64,000 nt of DNA from Halorussus salinus (GTDB lineage: Archaea > Halobacteriota > Halobacteria > Halobacteriales > Haladaptataceae), in the NCBI RefSeq assembly GCF_004765815.2, contig NZ_SBIS02000012.1, positions 1-64,000 on the forward strand. Reading direction: 5' to 3'. The notes beneath the pieces are model-generated. The model searched no databases. It saw nothing but the letters and a program-made list of their open reading frames with translations, and was not told where the DNA came from. Numbering within the stretch: the stretch's first letter is position 1; each line of letters opens with the position of its first letter. Both the position numbers and the translations under genes were made by a program. Shown piece by piece: positions 50,974 to 58,914 of this stretch.

Positions 50974-53073
50974 ATGCCCTACAAAATAGACTTTTTCGAC
51001 GGCGAGGCCGTCGAGTGGACGCTGACCGAGGAGGGCGCGACGAACGAGCGTGTCCTCGATTACACCCCGACGTTCTATGTCGGCCGCGGTGAGGGTGACG
51101 AGCAGTCGCTCGCGGACGCACAGGCGACGCTTGAACAGTTCCTGACGGTCGCGCGGACGAGCGTCGAGGAGTGGCGGCCGGGCTTTCGCCACGACGCCGA
51201 GGCGATGATTCGCGTGGATGTAACGAGCGTCGAGGAGGTGTCGCGTCTCGCTCGCTGGATTCGGGAGTGGGGCGACCCCGGCGAGTATCGCTGTTTCAAC
51301 GTGGACTTCTCGCGGGAGTTCCGGTACTGTCTCGAACAGGGGTGTTCGCCCACGCCCGAGCGCGAGGTTTCGACGCTCGCTATCGAGGGGCGGGCGCACG
51401 AGTTCGAAGACGAGGAGGTGCCCGCGCTGTCGGTCGGCGGCGAGCAGGTGGGTCGGTCGCCCGACCGAGCCTTGCGGCGCATCGAGGAGACTGTCGCCCG
51501 TCGGGACCCGGACGTGCTGGTCGTAGACTCGGCGCAACTCCTCGCGGAGCTGCACGCGCTGGCGGATCGCCTCGGCTACGACCTGCAACTTGGGCGGCGA
51601 CCGGGCTTCCAGCAACTCGCCCGCGAATCGACCTATACCAGCTACGGGCAGGTCGGCCACTCGCCCGCCCGCTACAACGTGCCCGGCAGGGTGGTTATCG
51701 ACCGCTCGAACACGTTCTTCTACGACGAGACGAACATCGCGGGCTGTATCGACCTCGTAGAGCGGTCCGGGAAGCCCTTACAGGAACTGTCGTGGGCGTC
51801 CATCGGGAACGTCCTGACCGCGATTCAAATTCGGGAGGCGCTCTCTCGGCGCGTGCTGGTGCCGTGGCAGGCGTGGCGGCCCGAGCAGTTCAAGACGATG
51901 GGGCAGCTTCAGGACGCCGACCGCGGCGGGTTCACGTTCGCGCCCGACGTGGGCGTTCACGAGGAGGTCCACGAACTCGATTTCTCGTCGCTCTACCCAA
52001 ACATTATCTGTGAGTACAATGTCTCGCCGGAGAAGATTCGGTGCGACGGTCACCGTGGTCGAGACGACGTTCCGGGGCTTGGGTACTGCATCTGCGACGA
52101 GCGCGGGTATCTCCCGGACGTGCTACAACCGCTCATCGACGCTCGCGACGAGATTAAAGCCGAGATTCGCGCGACCGACGACGACGAGCGACTGGCCGAA
52201 CTTGAAGGGCGGTCGGGGGCTATCAAGTGGATACTGGTGTCGTGTTTCGGGTATCAGGGCTTCTCGAACGCGAAGTTCGGCCGTATCGAGTGCCACGAAG
52301 CGATTAATGCCTTTGCTCGTGAGATTCTGCTCGACGCGAAAGAGCGACTGGAGGACGGCGGGTGGCGCGTGGTGCATGGGATTGTCGATAGCATCTGGGT
52401 TACTCCTCGGGAAAGCGTCGAGCAGGAGTCGCTGGACGATTTGGCTGAGGAGATCACCGCCGAGGTGGGGATTCGGTTGGAGTACGAGGCCGAGTACGAC
52501 TGGACGGCGTTCGTGCCGTTACGCGACAGCGAGGCCGGGGCGTTGACGAAATACTTCGGGTCGGTAGCGGGCGAAGCCGAGTACAAGTATCGCGGCATCG
52601 AGTGTCGCCAGCGGAGTACGTCGGCGTTCGTCGCCGACGTGCAACGAGACTGTATCGAGGTCTACGACGAGTACCGGACGCCTGAGGCGGTCTGCGACCG
52701 CGTGGCCGCGGCGCTTCGGCGGCTACGCGAGGGCGACGTAAACCCCGAGGAGTTGGCGGTGAAGTCGCGGGTGTCGAAGCACGTCGAGGAGTACCACCGC
52801 TCGACGCGGACGGTTGCGGCGTTTGAATCGGCCGCAGATGTGGGCCGGGACGTGCGGCCGGGGCAGTCGGTCGAGTACGTGGTCGTAGACGACGCGAAGT
52901 CGTCTCGTGACCGGGTGGCGTTGGTCAGTGAGGCCGAGGAGTACGACGCGGAGTACTACGCCGAGCAGGTGATTCGCGCTGCCGAGAGCGTGCTATCACC
53001 GCTCGGGTGGCGCGAGAGTGAAATTCGTGGGTATCTAGCCGATAGGGAGGACGCGAGTCTGAGTCGGTATTAG
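50974..53073 (+). CDS. polB2: Family B DNA polymerase of the PolB2 type
   Basis: A 699-residue protein. Motif A DFSSLYPNII is intact (Asp near residue 336). Motif B is IKWILVSCFGYQGFSNAKFG near 417. Motif C reads VHGIVDSIWV near 467 instead of YGDTDS, so the first metal-binding Asp is replaced by Ile while the second Asp is kept. The N-terminal exonuclease-like half lacks clear DxE motifs. These features are typical of archaeal PolB2, regarded as low-activity or inactivated. With its RecA-like and small partners it may act in damage tolerance. Confidence 0.85.
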   Translation: MPYKIDFFDGEAVEWTLTEEGATNERVLDYTPTFYVGRGEGDEQSLADAQATLEQFLTVARTSVEEWRPGFRHDAEAMIRVDVTSVEEVSRLARWIREWGDPGEYRCFNVDFSREFRYCLEQGCSPTPEREVSTLAIEGRAHEFEDEEVPALSVGGEQVGRSPDRALRRIEETVARRDPDVLVVDSAQLLAELHALADRLGYDLQLGRRPGFQQLARESTYTSYGQVGHSPARYNVPGRVVIDRSNTFFYDETNIAGCIDLVERSGKPLQELSWASIGNVLTAIQIREALSRRVLVPWQAWRPEQFKTMGQLQDADRGGFTFAPDVGVHEEVHELDFSSLYPNIICEYNVSPEKIRCDGHRGRDDVPGLGYCICDERGYLPDVLQPLIDARDEIKAEIRATDDDERLAELEGRSGAIKWILVSCFGYQGFSNAKFGRIECHEAINAFAREILLDAKERLEDGGWRVVHGIVDSIWVTPRESVEQESLDDLAEEITAEVGIRLEYEAEYDWTAFVPLRDSEAGALTKYFGSVAGEAEYKYRGIECRQRSTSAFVADVQRDCIEVYDEYRTPEAVCDRVAAALRRLREGDVNPEELAVKSRVSKHVEEYHRSTRTVAAFESAADVGRDVRPGQSVEYVVVDDAKSSRDRVALVSEAEEYDAEYYAEQVIRAAESVLSPLGWRESEIRGYLADREDASLSRY

Positions 53074-53096
53074 TTCTGAGTAGGACTCTTCGTGTA

Positions 53097-54287
53097 TTAG
53101 CAGAAGTTCTGCGTCGCGTACACCCGAGTTTTCCCGTCGATTTCGACAACGTAGATGCCGATACCTTCGTTCTGCCAGTAGTCTCGCAGGATGTTCTCGC
53201 GGTGGCCGGTTGAGTTCATCCACTGGTTCACGAGACCACGGGCTAGTTCCTTCTCGTTCGAGTAGTAGACCTGCTCGCCGTTCTCACGAATCACGTCCTC
53301 GTGAGCGTAAGTGTACGCGATGTTCTCAGCACCGGTGGCGTACTGGTTTCCATCCATCGACACCTTACAGGAGTAGTCGTACTTCTCGTAGCGGTCCTCC
53401 ATCGTCTCGCCGTCGGGTGCAGTGTGAGCGAAGTACTGTTGGTCTCCCATGTCGTGGCTGTGGTAGCGGGCGATAGTTCGGAGTTCGGTATCGAAGTCCA
53501 GCGGTTGGAGGCCACGGTCTCGTCGGCGGTCGTTGATGCCTTCGTGAACCAGATACTCGATTTTGGTTCGATTGAGGTCGTCCCCGAGGAGGGCGGAATC
53601 ACCTTCGTCGCTCGACGCTGACGTGGACTGGCGTGTTTCGGTGGCGTTCGCGACCGCGCCTTGCGAGTCGTCCAGCAACGACTCGGCGGGTGAGGTATCG
53701 ACCGGGAAGCCCGGAATTGGCGCGAGGCCAAGCTGGCCAGTGGTGGCGAGTCCGAGAAGTAGCACGACGAGAACTGTTCGGAGACTCGGCGTCGCCAGCT
53801 TGAATTTGAGCCACGTTAGTTCGAACTTCTGTGAGAGGGCGCTCAGAACACCGCCGTCGTTGGTCGCGGAGTCGCGGATGCGGTCGAGTTCGTCGGTGAG
53901 GTTGTCGTCCTTGATTGACCCGTCGGTGTTGACATCCGGACTGGACGGGAAGTCCGCGTTCTTCTCGTTTCGTCCGGTTCCACTATGCGTATCGGGATTC
54001 GCTATCGGTTCGCGCGTCGTTTGACAACAGTGTTGGGCGTCGGCGAAGTACTCGTAGGAATCACCGCAGTCGCGACAGGTGAACTGCTGAGAGTCGTTCG
54101 TTTCGGTATCCGAGTCGCGCCGAGCGTCGAGGTCGCTCTGCAAGTGCTTCGAGTCGTCGCCAAAGAGATCGACAGCAGGGCAGTCGTGGTTCTCGGGGAG
54201 GGTGTGTTCACCGCAGACTTCTTTCCCGCAGTGGTTGCAGTCACGGGTCAGAGCGTCGGATGTTCCACAGTGCGAACAGGTTCCCAT
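53097..54287 (-). CDS. Zinc-finger, membrane helix and CAP/SCP domain protein
   Basis: A 396-residue protein. Residues 1-40 are an AN1/zinc-ribbon-like finger (CSHCG, CNHCGKEVCGEHTLPENHDC), residues about 68-90 a second finger (FTCRDCGDSYEYFADAQHCC). A single membrane helix lies near residue 170 (LRTVLVVLLLGLATTGQLGLAPI). Residues about 235-396 form the extracellular CAP domain (LVHEGINDRRRDRGLQPLDFD, IARYHSHDMGDQQYFAHTAPDG, GAENIAYTY, VNQWMNSTGHRENILRDYWQNEGIGIYV). It is a transmembrane link between a cytoplasmic zinc module and a secreted-type CAP domain. Confidence 0.85.
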   Translation of the reverse strand: MGTCSHCGTSDALTRDCNHCGKEVCGEHTLPENHDCPAVDLFGDDSKHLQSDLDARRDSDTETNDSQQFTCRDCGDSYEYFADAQHCCQTTREPIANPDTHSGTGRNEKNADFPSSPDVNTDGSIKDDNLTDELDRIRDSATNDGGVLSALSQKFELTWLKFKLATPSLRTVLVVLLLGLATTGQLGLAPIPGFPVDTSPAESLLDDSQGAVANATETRQSTSASSDEGDSALLGDDLNRTKIEYLVHEGINDRRRDRGLQPLDFDTELRTIARYHSHDMGDQQYFAHTAPDGETMEDRYEKYDYSCKVSMDGNQYATGAENIAYTYAHEDVIRENGEQVYYSNEKELARGLVNQWMNSTGHRENILRDYWQNEGIGIYVVEIDGKTRVYATQNFC

Positions 54288-54336
54288 CTATCGAGTCCTA
54301 TTTGTATCACAAGTTAATGGTTTTGCTCGTACACGA

Positions 54337-54624
54337 ATGCCACCCCTCCACGACTATACCGCCCTCGAACGCGACATGTGTTTTCTCCTCGCCGAACACG
54401 ACGACCCCTCAGGCCACGACCTCGGTGATGCGCTGGATAAACTGTACTCCTCGGGTGCAAGTCAATCGAGCGTCTACCCGGTGCTGAAAACGCTCCGTAG
54501 CGATGGTCTGGTTGAGAAGCGCGCGAGCGAAGGCTACGGGAGCGCCTACGTGCTGACCGAGGAGGGCCGTGAGGCAGTACGGGAGTATAGCGAGTGGGTT
54601 GGGGGGCGAGTGCCCGAGGAGTGA
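54337..54624 (+). CDS. PadR-family regulator
   Basis: A 95-residue protein, start ATG 54337 (MPPLHDYTALERDMCFLLAEHDDPSGHDLGDALDKLYSSGASQSSVYPVLKTLRSDGLVEKRASEGYGSAYVLTEEG). Typical PadR winged helix with the wing at GYGSAYVLT. Divergent from the CAP-domain gene, with 49 bases between the two start codons, so it probably regulates it. Confidence 0.8.
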   Translation: MPPLHDYTALERDMCFLLAEHDDPSGHDLGDALDKLYSSGASQSSVYPVLKTLRSDGLVEKRASEGYGSAYVLTEEGREAVREYSEWVGGRVPEE

Positions 54625-55050
54625 ATGACTGCGGTTTCTTATTTCTGTCACGTAAATCGGTATGGGGTACGAAAACTAACCTCAAAACCATTCCGTTACG
54701 GATAGTTGAATTGGTCTATTCGGCCACTCTCACTTCCGGCCCGGACGGCGAGAGTCTTAGTGGGTTCCCGATTTCGATGACATGTAATACTAAGAGGAGA
54801 CCGAATCGTATGAGAAAACTGATTACGGAATTGCGATGGTCAAACTGGCGAAGTGACCGGACGGCACGTGCGAGGCTACGCAGGTTGGGTGGAAAATCGT
54901 CGGAACGGGGGACTCGGCTGCGCGCGTAACTGAGGATATGGCCGGGCAGATTGCCGAGAGGAAAGAGAACGGGCGATATAACGATGATTCTTCTTTCCAC
55001 TAATAGCGAAAGATTTGACGAGTTGGACTTCGTACCCCTCAGAGAAGAAA
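54625..55050. other. Intergenic region with one possible small ORF
   Basis: A 39-codon frame from ATG 54810 (MRKLITELRWSNWRSDRTAR, then RLRRLGGKSSERGTRLRA) follows a GAGGAG at 54792-54797 and encodes a very basic peptide; it ends at 54929. It could be a remnant. The rest has no recognised feature. Confidence 0.3.
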
Positions 55051-55908
55051 ATGAGTTCAGAGACTCCTACTAATGGCTGCGGCAACGATTCTGCCCTATT
55101 TAAAGTGGAAACCAAGGAGTCTACTATCGAGGGGAACAAACATCTTCGCCGATTTCACGAGCGTGAAGGCTCTATTTTGACGTTTGAGTCTCGTAAGCAG
55201 GCCGAGATTGAAGCGATTCACCTCTCCTACATCGGGACAAGGGACCTCCGAATTCAAACGGTTGCAAAGAACGATACTACTCCTGCAGATGCATACCTAA
55301 TTCCGACAGGAGGGTCGCGTCATGGTTATGGACGAACAACGGAGAATGCGACCACAGGATGGGAGAAAAAGCGAAAAGAGGTGCTAAATCGGGATGACTT
55401 CATTTGCCAGGAATGCAAGAGAACGGGTGGCCCAGCGGGAGAGGTGCAACTTCACGTTGATCATGTCACCCCAAAGAGCGCTGGCGGAACAGACGAGACC
55501 TCAAATCTTCGAACTCTCTGTAAGGAATGCCACCTCGAAAAGCATGGGAGTACGCCTCGTTCGTCCTTCCAAACAGACGATGAGATCGCTAGGGCTGTCG
55601 TTCGTACCGCTAACGCTGCTCAGTATCCGATTTTCACGATTTTCGAACTAAAGGATGAACTCGAAATCGGCTCTAATGCAATAAAGCGACTACGGAGCGT
55701 GATGTCGGAATTGGAGAAATGGGATAACTGGGGGGAAATAGAAGCAGAATACGGGAGTGTCTACTTCAAAAGAGAGGCGAACATAGATCGGAAATCAATC
55801 GAGATTCTTGGTGGGCAGGTAGCCTATCAGAATTATCTCTTGGATAGTGGTACTGCAGTACGGAGGCTTGACGATAAACAGAGTACGTCACTTTCAGATT
55901 TTAGCTAA
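55051..55908 (+). CDS. HNH endonuclease
   Basis: A 285-residue protein, start ATG 55051 (MSSETPTNGCGNDSALF). The HNH domain at residues about 110-165 has CQECKRTGG, LHVDHVTPKSAGGTDETSNLRTLCKECHLEKH, with two zinc CxxC pairs and the H/N/H catalytic set. The N-terminal 100 residues are of unknown fold; the C-terminal part includes a helical domain (FTIFELKDELEIGSNAIKRLRSVMSELEKW) resembling a winged helix. More AT-rich than the PolB2 operon. Mobile-element or restriction-type nuclease. Confidence 0.82.
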   Translation: MSSETPTNGCGNDSALFKVETKESTIEGNKHLRRFHEREGSILTFESRKQAEIEAIHLSYIGTRDLRIQTVAKNDTTPADAYLIPTGGSRHGYGRTTENATTGWEKKRKEVLNRDDFICQECKRTGGPAGEVQLHVDHVTPKSAGGTDETSNLRTLCKECHLEKHGSTPRSSFQTDDEIARAVVRTANAAQYPIFTIFELKDELEIGSNAIKRLRSVMSELEKWDNWGEIEAEYGSVYFKREANIDRKSIEILGGQVAYQNYLLDSGTAVRRLDDKQSTSLSDFS

Positions 55909-56305
55909 CCGGCACCACTTAGCTTCGTGAGCGCACCCACCCTCTCGTCGACATCGTCGAACAGGGTGAGAAGACCATCTTCTACAGCCCCGATGGTGGA
56001 GTCTTGTCGCGGCCCCGTTCGACGAGTCCGGCGTTGACGGGACCGAGCAATTCGAACGATAAAAAATTAATGAACGCTGAGTGCTACATCCGCAAGAGAG
56101 GAGTAGTTCTGGGGGCCGATTCATCCATGGTATCGGTAGGTGTTCGAGATTTAGAAGAAACGAACTTATTTCGATGGAATCCAAAATTATCATAAATTTT
56201 ACTCTTATTATTTCACTATGTAGTCCTAAAGAGTTCTTGGATATCCATACTGAGTTTGTAGAAAATATAAATGTATTTACTATTTTATATATAAAAGTAA
56301 TTAAA
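55909..56305. other. Intergenic region with a minus-strand coding remnant
   Basis: On the minus strand, 56020 down to the stop at 55905-55907, the frame GPRQDSTIGAVEDGLLTLFD, DVDERVGALTKLSGAG is plainly coding-like but has no start, so it is a gene fragment. From 56040 the DNA is AT-rich, with a TATA-like TATTTTATATATAAAAG at about 56280-56297. Confidence 0.35.
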
Positions 56306-56431
56306 ATGGATATTTCAGGTCAGAAGCGATCCGCAAGGGATGATGCACCATCACCAAATTGGCACGAATACACAAATCAGGACATCAAAGAAAACATTGA
56401 AGAAAGTTATCGAGAGGACTATCACGGGTGA
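56306..56431 (+). CDS. Possible small acidic protein (41 aa)
   Basis: MDISGQKRSARDDAPSPNWH followed by EYTNQDIKENIEESYREDYHG, 41 codons. The ATG lies about 20 bases after the TATA-like TTTTATATATAAAAG, fitting a leaderless transcript. AT-rich. No motif. Plausible but unproven. Confidence 0.4.
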   Translation: MDISGQKRSARDDAPSPNWHEYTNQDIKENIEESYREDYHG

Positions 56432-56562
56432 ATCACTTTCACTTTCAGTGCACTATAGAACGAACTTTATCACGACCCGGTTTCTCGGACCGGTGCATGG
56501 TTCCCACGCACCCAGAGTAGACCGGCACTGCGCGAATTGAGCTACCCGTCGGCGTTGAGGAG

Positions 56563-56830
56563 GTGGTCGGCGGTGCCAGACGCGGTGGCCCCGTCCTCGG
56601 CGGGAAGTCGCGGCTTACGTCGTGGATACCGGAGTCCATGCTTGAACACATCTGCTTCGTGGGGGTGTTCGGCGGCACGAGTAACGCGCTGGTGAACAAG
56701 GACCTAGATAGGAGTACCGTCGAGGTGTACAGTAACCGGGACGGCAACCTCGTGCAGTTCTTCCAGGTGCTATGCGACTGCGAGAAGGAACTGGTCGAGT
56801 GGCTGGAGACGGTGTTCTACTTTTTCCGTC
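56563..56830 (+). pseudogene. 5' part of a DNA adenine methylase gene
   Basis: The frame GGPVLGGKSRLTSWIPESML, EHICFVGVFGGTSNALVNKD, LDRSTVEVYSNRDGNLVQFF, QVLCDCEKELVEWLETV corresponds to the N-terminal half of phage-type Dam methylases (K-S/R-L, FGG-x-x-x-V, EVYND-x-D-L). The start is not clear and the frame becomes unrelated after ETV at about 56815. The C-terminal part of the same gene lies at 58915-59260. Confidence 0.65.
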
Positions 56831-56954
56831 TGATACTGAATCAGCCCCTGATCTTCGTTCAGCAATTCCCCTCACAAAGAATTAGAGCCGACAAACAATT
56901 TAAGTGCCGTAAGAATCTATTTTTAGACATAATTCCCTGGTGGGAAGTGATCTT

Positions 56955-56999
56955 GGCCTGATCCCCCGGAAGGCAGGGTTCGAATCCCTGCATGGGCAT
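56955..56999 (+). tRNA. tRNA 3'-end fragment (T-arm and acceptor strand)
   Basis: GCAGGGTTCGAATCCCTGC (56981-56999 region) is a perfect T-arm with the GTTCGAATC loop, followed by ATGGGCA like a 3' acceptor strand, and preceded by ATCTTGGCC. No matching 5' acceptor strand (TGCCCAT) or D-arm is present upstream, so it is not a whole tRNA. Fragments like this mark attachment sites of integrases; here it lies inside the decayed dam region. Confidence 0.5.
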
Positions 57000-57047
57000 C
57001 GATTCCGCGGAAGCGGGGGGCAGGTCAAGGAGGTGATTCGACAAGTT

Positions 57048-57189
57048 ATGGTAAACATCGTCGGAGCGGGTCTCGCTTCATACATGATGGCACAGTTCAG
57101 TATCGCATTCACAATTGGTATCGGCATCGTAATCACAATCCTCACCCTACCTTCCGCGGTTACCTCCCCAGAGGCATTGCTAATCCAAT
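57048..57189 (+). CDS. Possible small membrane peptide, end uncertain
   Basis: A frame from ATG 57048 (MVNIVGAGLASYMMAQFSIA, FTIGIGIVITILTLPSAVT) has two hydrophobic helices. Its frame continues antisense through the gene at 57190-57450 with implausible composition, so the original 3' end has probably been lost. GGAGGTG lies at 57029-57035. Confidence 0.35.
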
Positions 57190-57554
57190 TTAATTGTATT
57201 CATCCGGTTTCAAAACATCTGCCGTCTTCTGAATCAAGGATGCGAATGCTTCTAGCGTCTCCTCGCCAAGTTCGTCATCGCTGTACTTCCCACTCGCTAT
57301 TCGGTCGTAGATGGTCTCCGCAACCACACCCTTATCGAACGCACCTTCCTCCGGTTCCCCCTGCTCGATCTCGTTGAGTTTCCCTTCTACAGCATCGAAC
57401 ATCATCTTATGTTCGTGGTCGACAGCCTCAACCAGCTTGTCCGGATCCACATCGTCGGGGTATTGCTCGGCAACGACCTCGCAGAAGGTGTTCGCGGGGA
57501 GGCGTTTTTCAACCTTGACCGATTCTCGTCGGCGTCGTCCAGCACCTCACTCAT
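57190..57554 (-). pseudogene. Frameshifted acidic protein gene
   Basis: From ATG 57554 the frame MSEVLDDADEN runs into a one-base frameshift near 57525; the next frame then continues ESVKVEKRLPANTFCEVVAE, QYPDDVDPDKLVEAVDHEHK, and on to a stop at 57190. Composition stays haloarchaeal across the junction. A shorter intact ORF could start at 57450 (MDPDKLVEAVDHEHKMMFDAVEG, 86 aa). Function unknown. Confidence 0.5.
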
Positions 57555-57680
57555 GAAGATGATTCAACTCTCGTCGATGTCCTTTTCGGCCAGCATCTCT
57601 TTATGAGACGTAGCATCCTTGATATCGCCGTCATTGAGAAAGACAACGTAATCGTAGCCCTCGGCGTCGAGGAACCTAAC
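57555..57680 (-). pseudogene. Truncated gene remnant upstream of the frameshifted gene
   Basis: Minus-strand frame YVVRFLDAEGYDYVVFLND, GDIKDATSHKEMLAEKDIDES, stop, directly preceding the gene at 57554. A stop codon lies immediately before it, so the 5' part has been lost. It was probably the first gene of a two-gene unit. Confidence 0.4.
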
Positions 57681-57711
57681 CACGTATTAGGTCTTGGAGC
57701 CATCCCCCGAG

Positions 57712-57750
57712 TGTAGAGCGCGGTTTAAGTACGCCTCTAGTTGTGTGAAA
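57712..57750 (+). promoter_or_regulatory. Promoter of zinc-finger module A
   Basis: GAGCGCGGTTTAAGTACG at 57716-57733 matches module B (GAGCGCAGTTTAAGTGCG), followed in both by CTCTAG/TTCTAG and GTGTGAAACGC. The TATA element TTTAAG is at 57724-57729, and transcription should start near 57750. Confidence 0.65.
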
Positions 57751-57933
57751 CGCTCAATTTCTCGCGGTATGGGAACTCTATCTTGTGTTTCGCTTTCAGT
57801 AGTTTTAAGTTTAATACGTGCATAATTCTAGTTAGGAAAGCCGAGGCTATTAGGGCTTGTTCTCACTTTGGGAGAACGGTCCACGGGTGTTCCAGCACCC
57901 GAGACCACGGCTTTCCAACGGGACTAGAAAGCC
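57750..57933 (+). ncRNA. Switch-like structured leader RNA of module A
   Basis: GGAAAGCCG at 57835-57843 pairs with CGGCTTTCC at 57908-57916, enclosing hairpins GTTCTC/GAGAAC (57859-57877) and GGGTG/CACCC (57885-57900): a three-way junction. GGCTTTC can instead pair with GAAAGCC at 57927-57933, which abuts ATG 57934. In module B the hairpin GTTCTC/GAGAAC is GTTCTTC/GAAGAAC, keeping pairing. Two exclusive folds over a start codon suggest a riboswitch or protein-controlled attenuator. Confidence 0.65.
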
Positions 57934-58008
57934 ATGTTCGAGTCAAACCTACGCGAAGAAAAGCGTAACGCTCGCCAACCAGTTGTCGAACGCTTGGAGG
58001 GGGTGTAA
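57934..58008 (+). CDS. Conserved 24-residue leader ORF of module A
   Basis: MFESNLREEKRNARQPVVER, then LEGV and stop. Same length as the ORF at 26598-26672 and same MFES-x-LREEKR start. Its stop is two bases before the start of the 58-residue zinc-finger gene, and GGAGGGGGTGTAAGT serves as that gene's ribosome binding site, so translation of this ORF should affect the next. Confidence 0.65.
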   Translation: MFESNLREEKRNARQPVVERLEGV

Positions 58009-58010
58009 GT

Positions 58011-58187
58011 ATGGGATGCCAGCAGTGCGGTTGTCCCACTCAGTACCGTGTGTGTCGAGAGTGCGAGCGCATGGAGCGTGCCGAACAACAGGCGCGCCAT
58101 TCCGAGCTTGGGCTTGATGTTGCGGACTGTCCCGAGTGTGGCGGTCAGACGAGTGGTGAGGGCGTCGTCTGTTGGAGGTGTCGCTAG
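58011..58187 (+). CDS. Small zinc-finger protein of module A (58 aa)
   Basis: MGCQQCGCPTQYRVCRECERMERAEQQARHSE...CPECGGQTSGEGVVCWRCR. Two CxxC pairs at each end joined by a helix, the same as the module B copy (26419-26595). Stop TAG is immediately followed by the ATG of the next gene. Confidence 0.78.
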   Translation: MGCQQCGCPTQYRVCRECERMERAEQQARHSELGLDVADCPECGGQTSGEGVVCWRCR

Positions 58188-58562
58188 ATGGCGTTCGCCC
58201 AGTCGGAGTCCGAGACCGTGCGCGTCGAGACCAACGTCGAGCAAGTCCTCACGGGACTGCAGGTCGGTCTCGCTGGTGCGAAGGGGACGTGTTGCTGTTG
58301 TGGTCGAGAGTTGCATGACGGCCACGGTGTGACTGTCTACGCGTATCGCACCGCCGGGCACGACCAGTGGAACCTCCCGCGGGTGTACTGTCGGGAGTGT
58401 AACAGTGGTGAGGTTGAGACGCCGACGCTCGGGACAAATGAGGTCGTCGCGACCGCGTTCCTCGGAGTGATGCAGGTCGCGGCGGCGCAGACCACGCGGT
58501 TAGCGTTGACGGGCGTCGAGGTAGAGGAGTACAGCGGGCCGGACAAGGGAAGCGAGGCGTAG
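58188..58562 (+). CDS. Zinc-binding protein of module A (124 aa)
   Basis: MAFAQSESETVRVETNVEQVL, CCCCGRELHDGHG, YAYRTAGHDQWNLPRVYCRECN, VVATAFLGVMQVAAAQTTRL. Very similar to 26043-26417; the zinc site changes slightly (CCWCG...C to CCCCG...G), so one Cys ligand at the end of HDSHC is lost here. Followed by two CTAACCAATG dyads with the same spacing as in module B. Confidence 0.78.
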   Translation: MAFAQSESETVRVETNVEQVLTGLQVGLAGAKGTCCCCGRELHDGHGVTVYAYRTAGHDQWNLPRVYCRECNSGEVETPTLGTNEVVATAFLGVMQVAAAQTTRLALTGVEVEEYSGPDKGSEA

Positions 58563-58663
58563 CGGACGGATCAGGGTGGGGCTTCCTTCTTGATTACCCG
58601 GTGTTGGTACTCGCCTAAGTAGTCCAGCAGACGCAAGTGTCGAGACGGACTGTACGCTTCTCG

Positions 58664-58706
58664 CTAACCAATGGAGTGTGTTTTGCGAGTTGGTTCCATT
58701 GGTTAG
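58664..58706. repeat. CTAACCAATG dyad, site 5
   Basis: CTAACCAATG at 58664-58673 and CATTGGTTAG at 58697-58706, 23-base spacer. First dyad downstream of module A. Confidence 0.88.
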
Positions 58707-58792
58707 CGATATGCTGGTGCGAACCGTTTTCTTGCTACCAGACGACCACGCGGATATCTTTCGGGCGGGAAGAGTCAAAATTCGCCCTGATA

Positions 58793-58834
58793 CTAACCAA
58801 TGATTACTATCACGTAAAGGGTGTCATTGGTTAG
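58793..58834. repeat. CTAACCAATG dyad, site 6
   Basis: CTAACCAATG at 58793-58802 and CATTGGTTAG at 58825-58834, 22-base spacer. It lies 86 bases beyond site 5; in module B the two downstream dyads are 82 bases apart. Confidence 0.88.
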
Positions 58835-58914
58835 TAGTGACACGGACCGGCGTTCAAATTGGAATAGCGAGCGCGTCGCGGTCGGGCGCAAAGTGTTTTG
58901 CGCACATAACTCGC

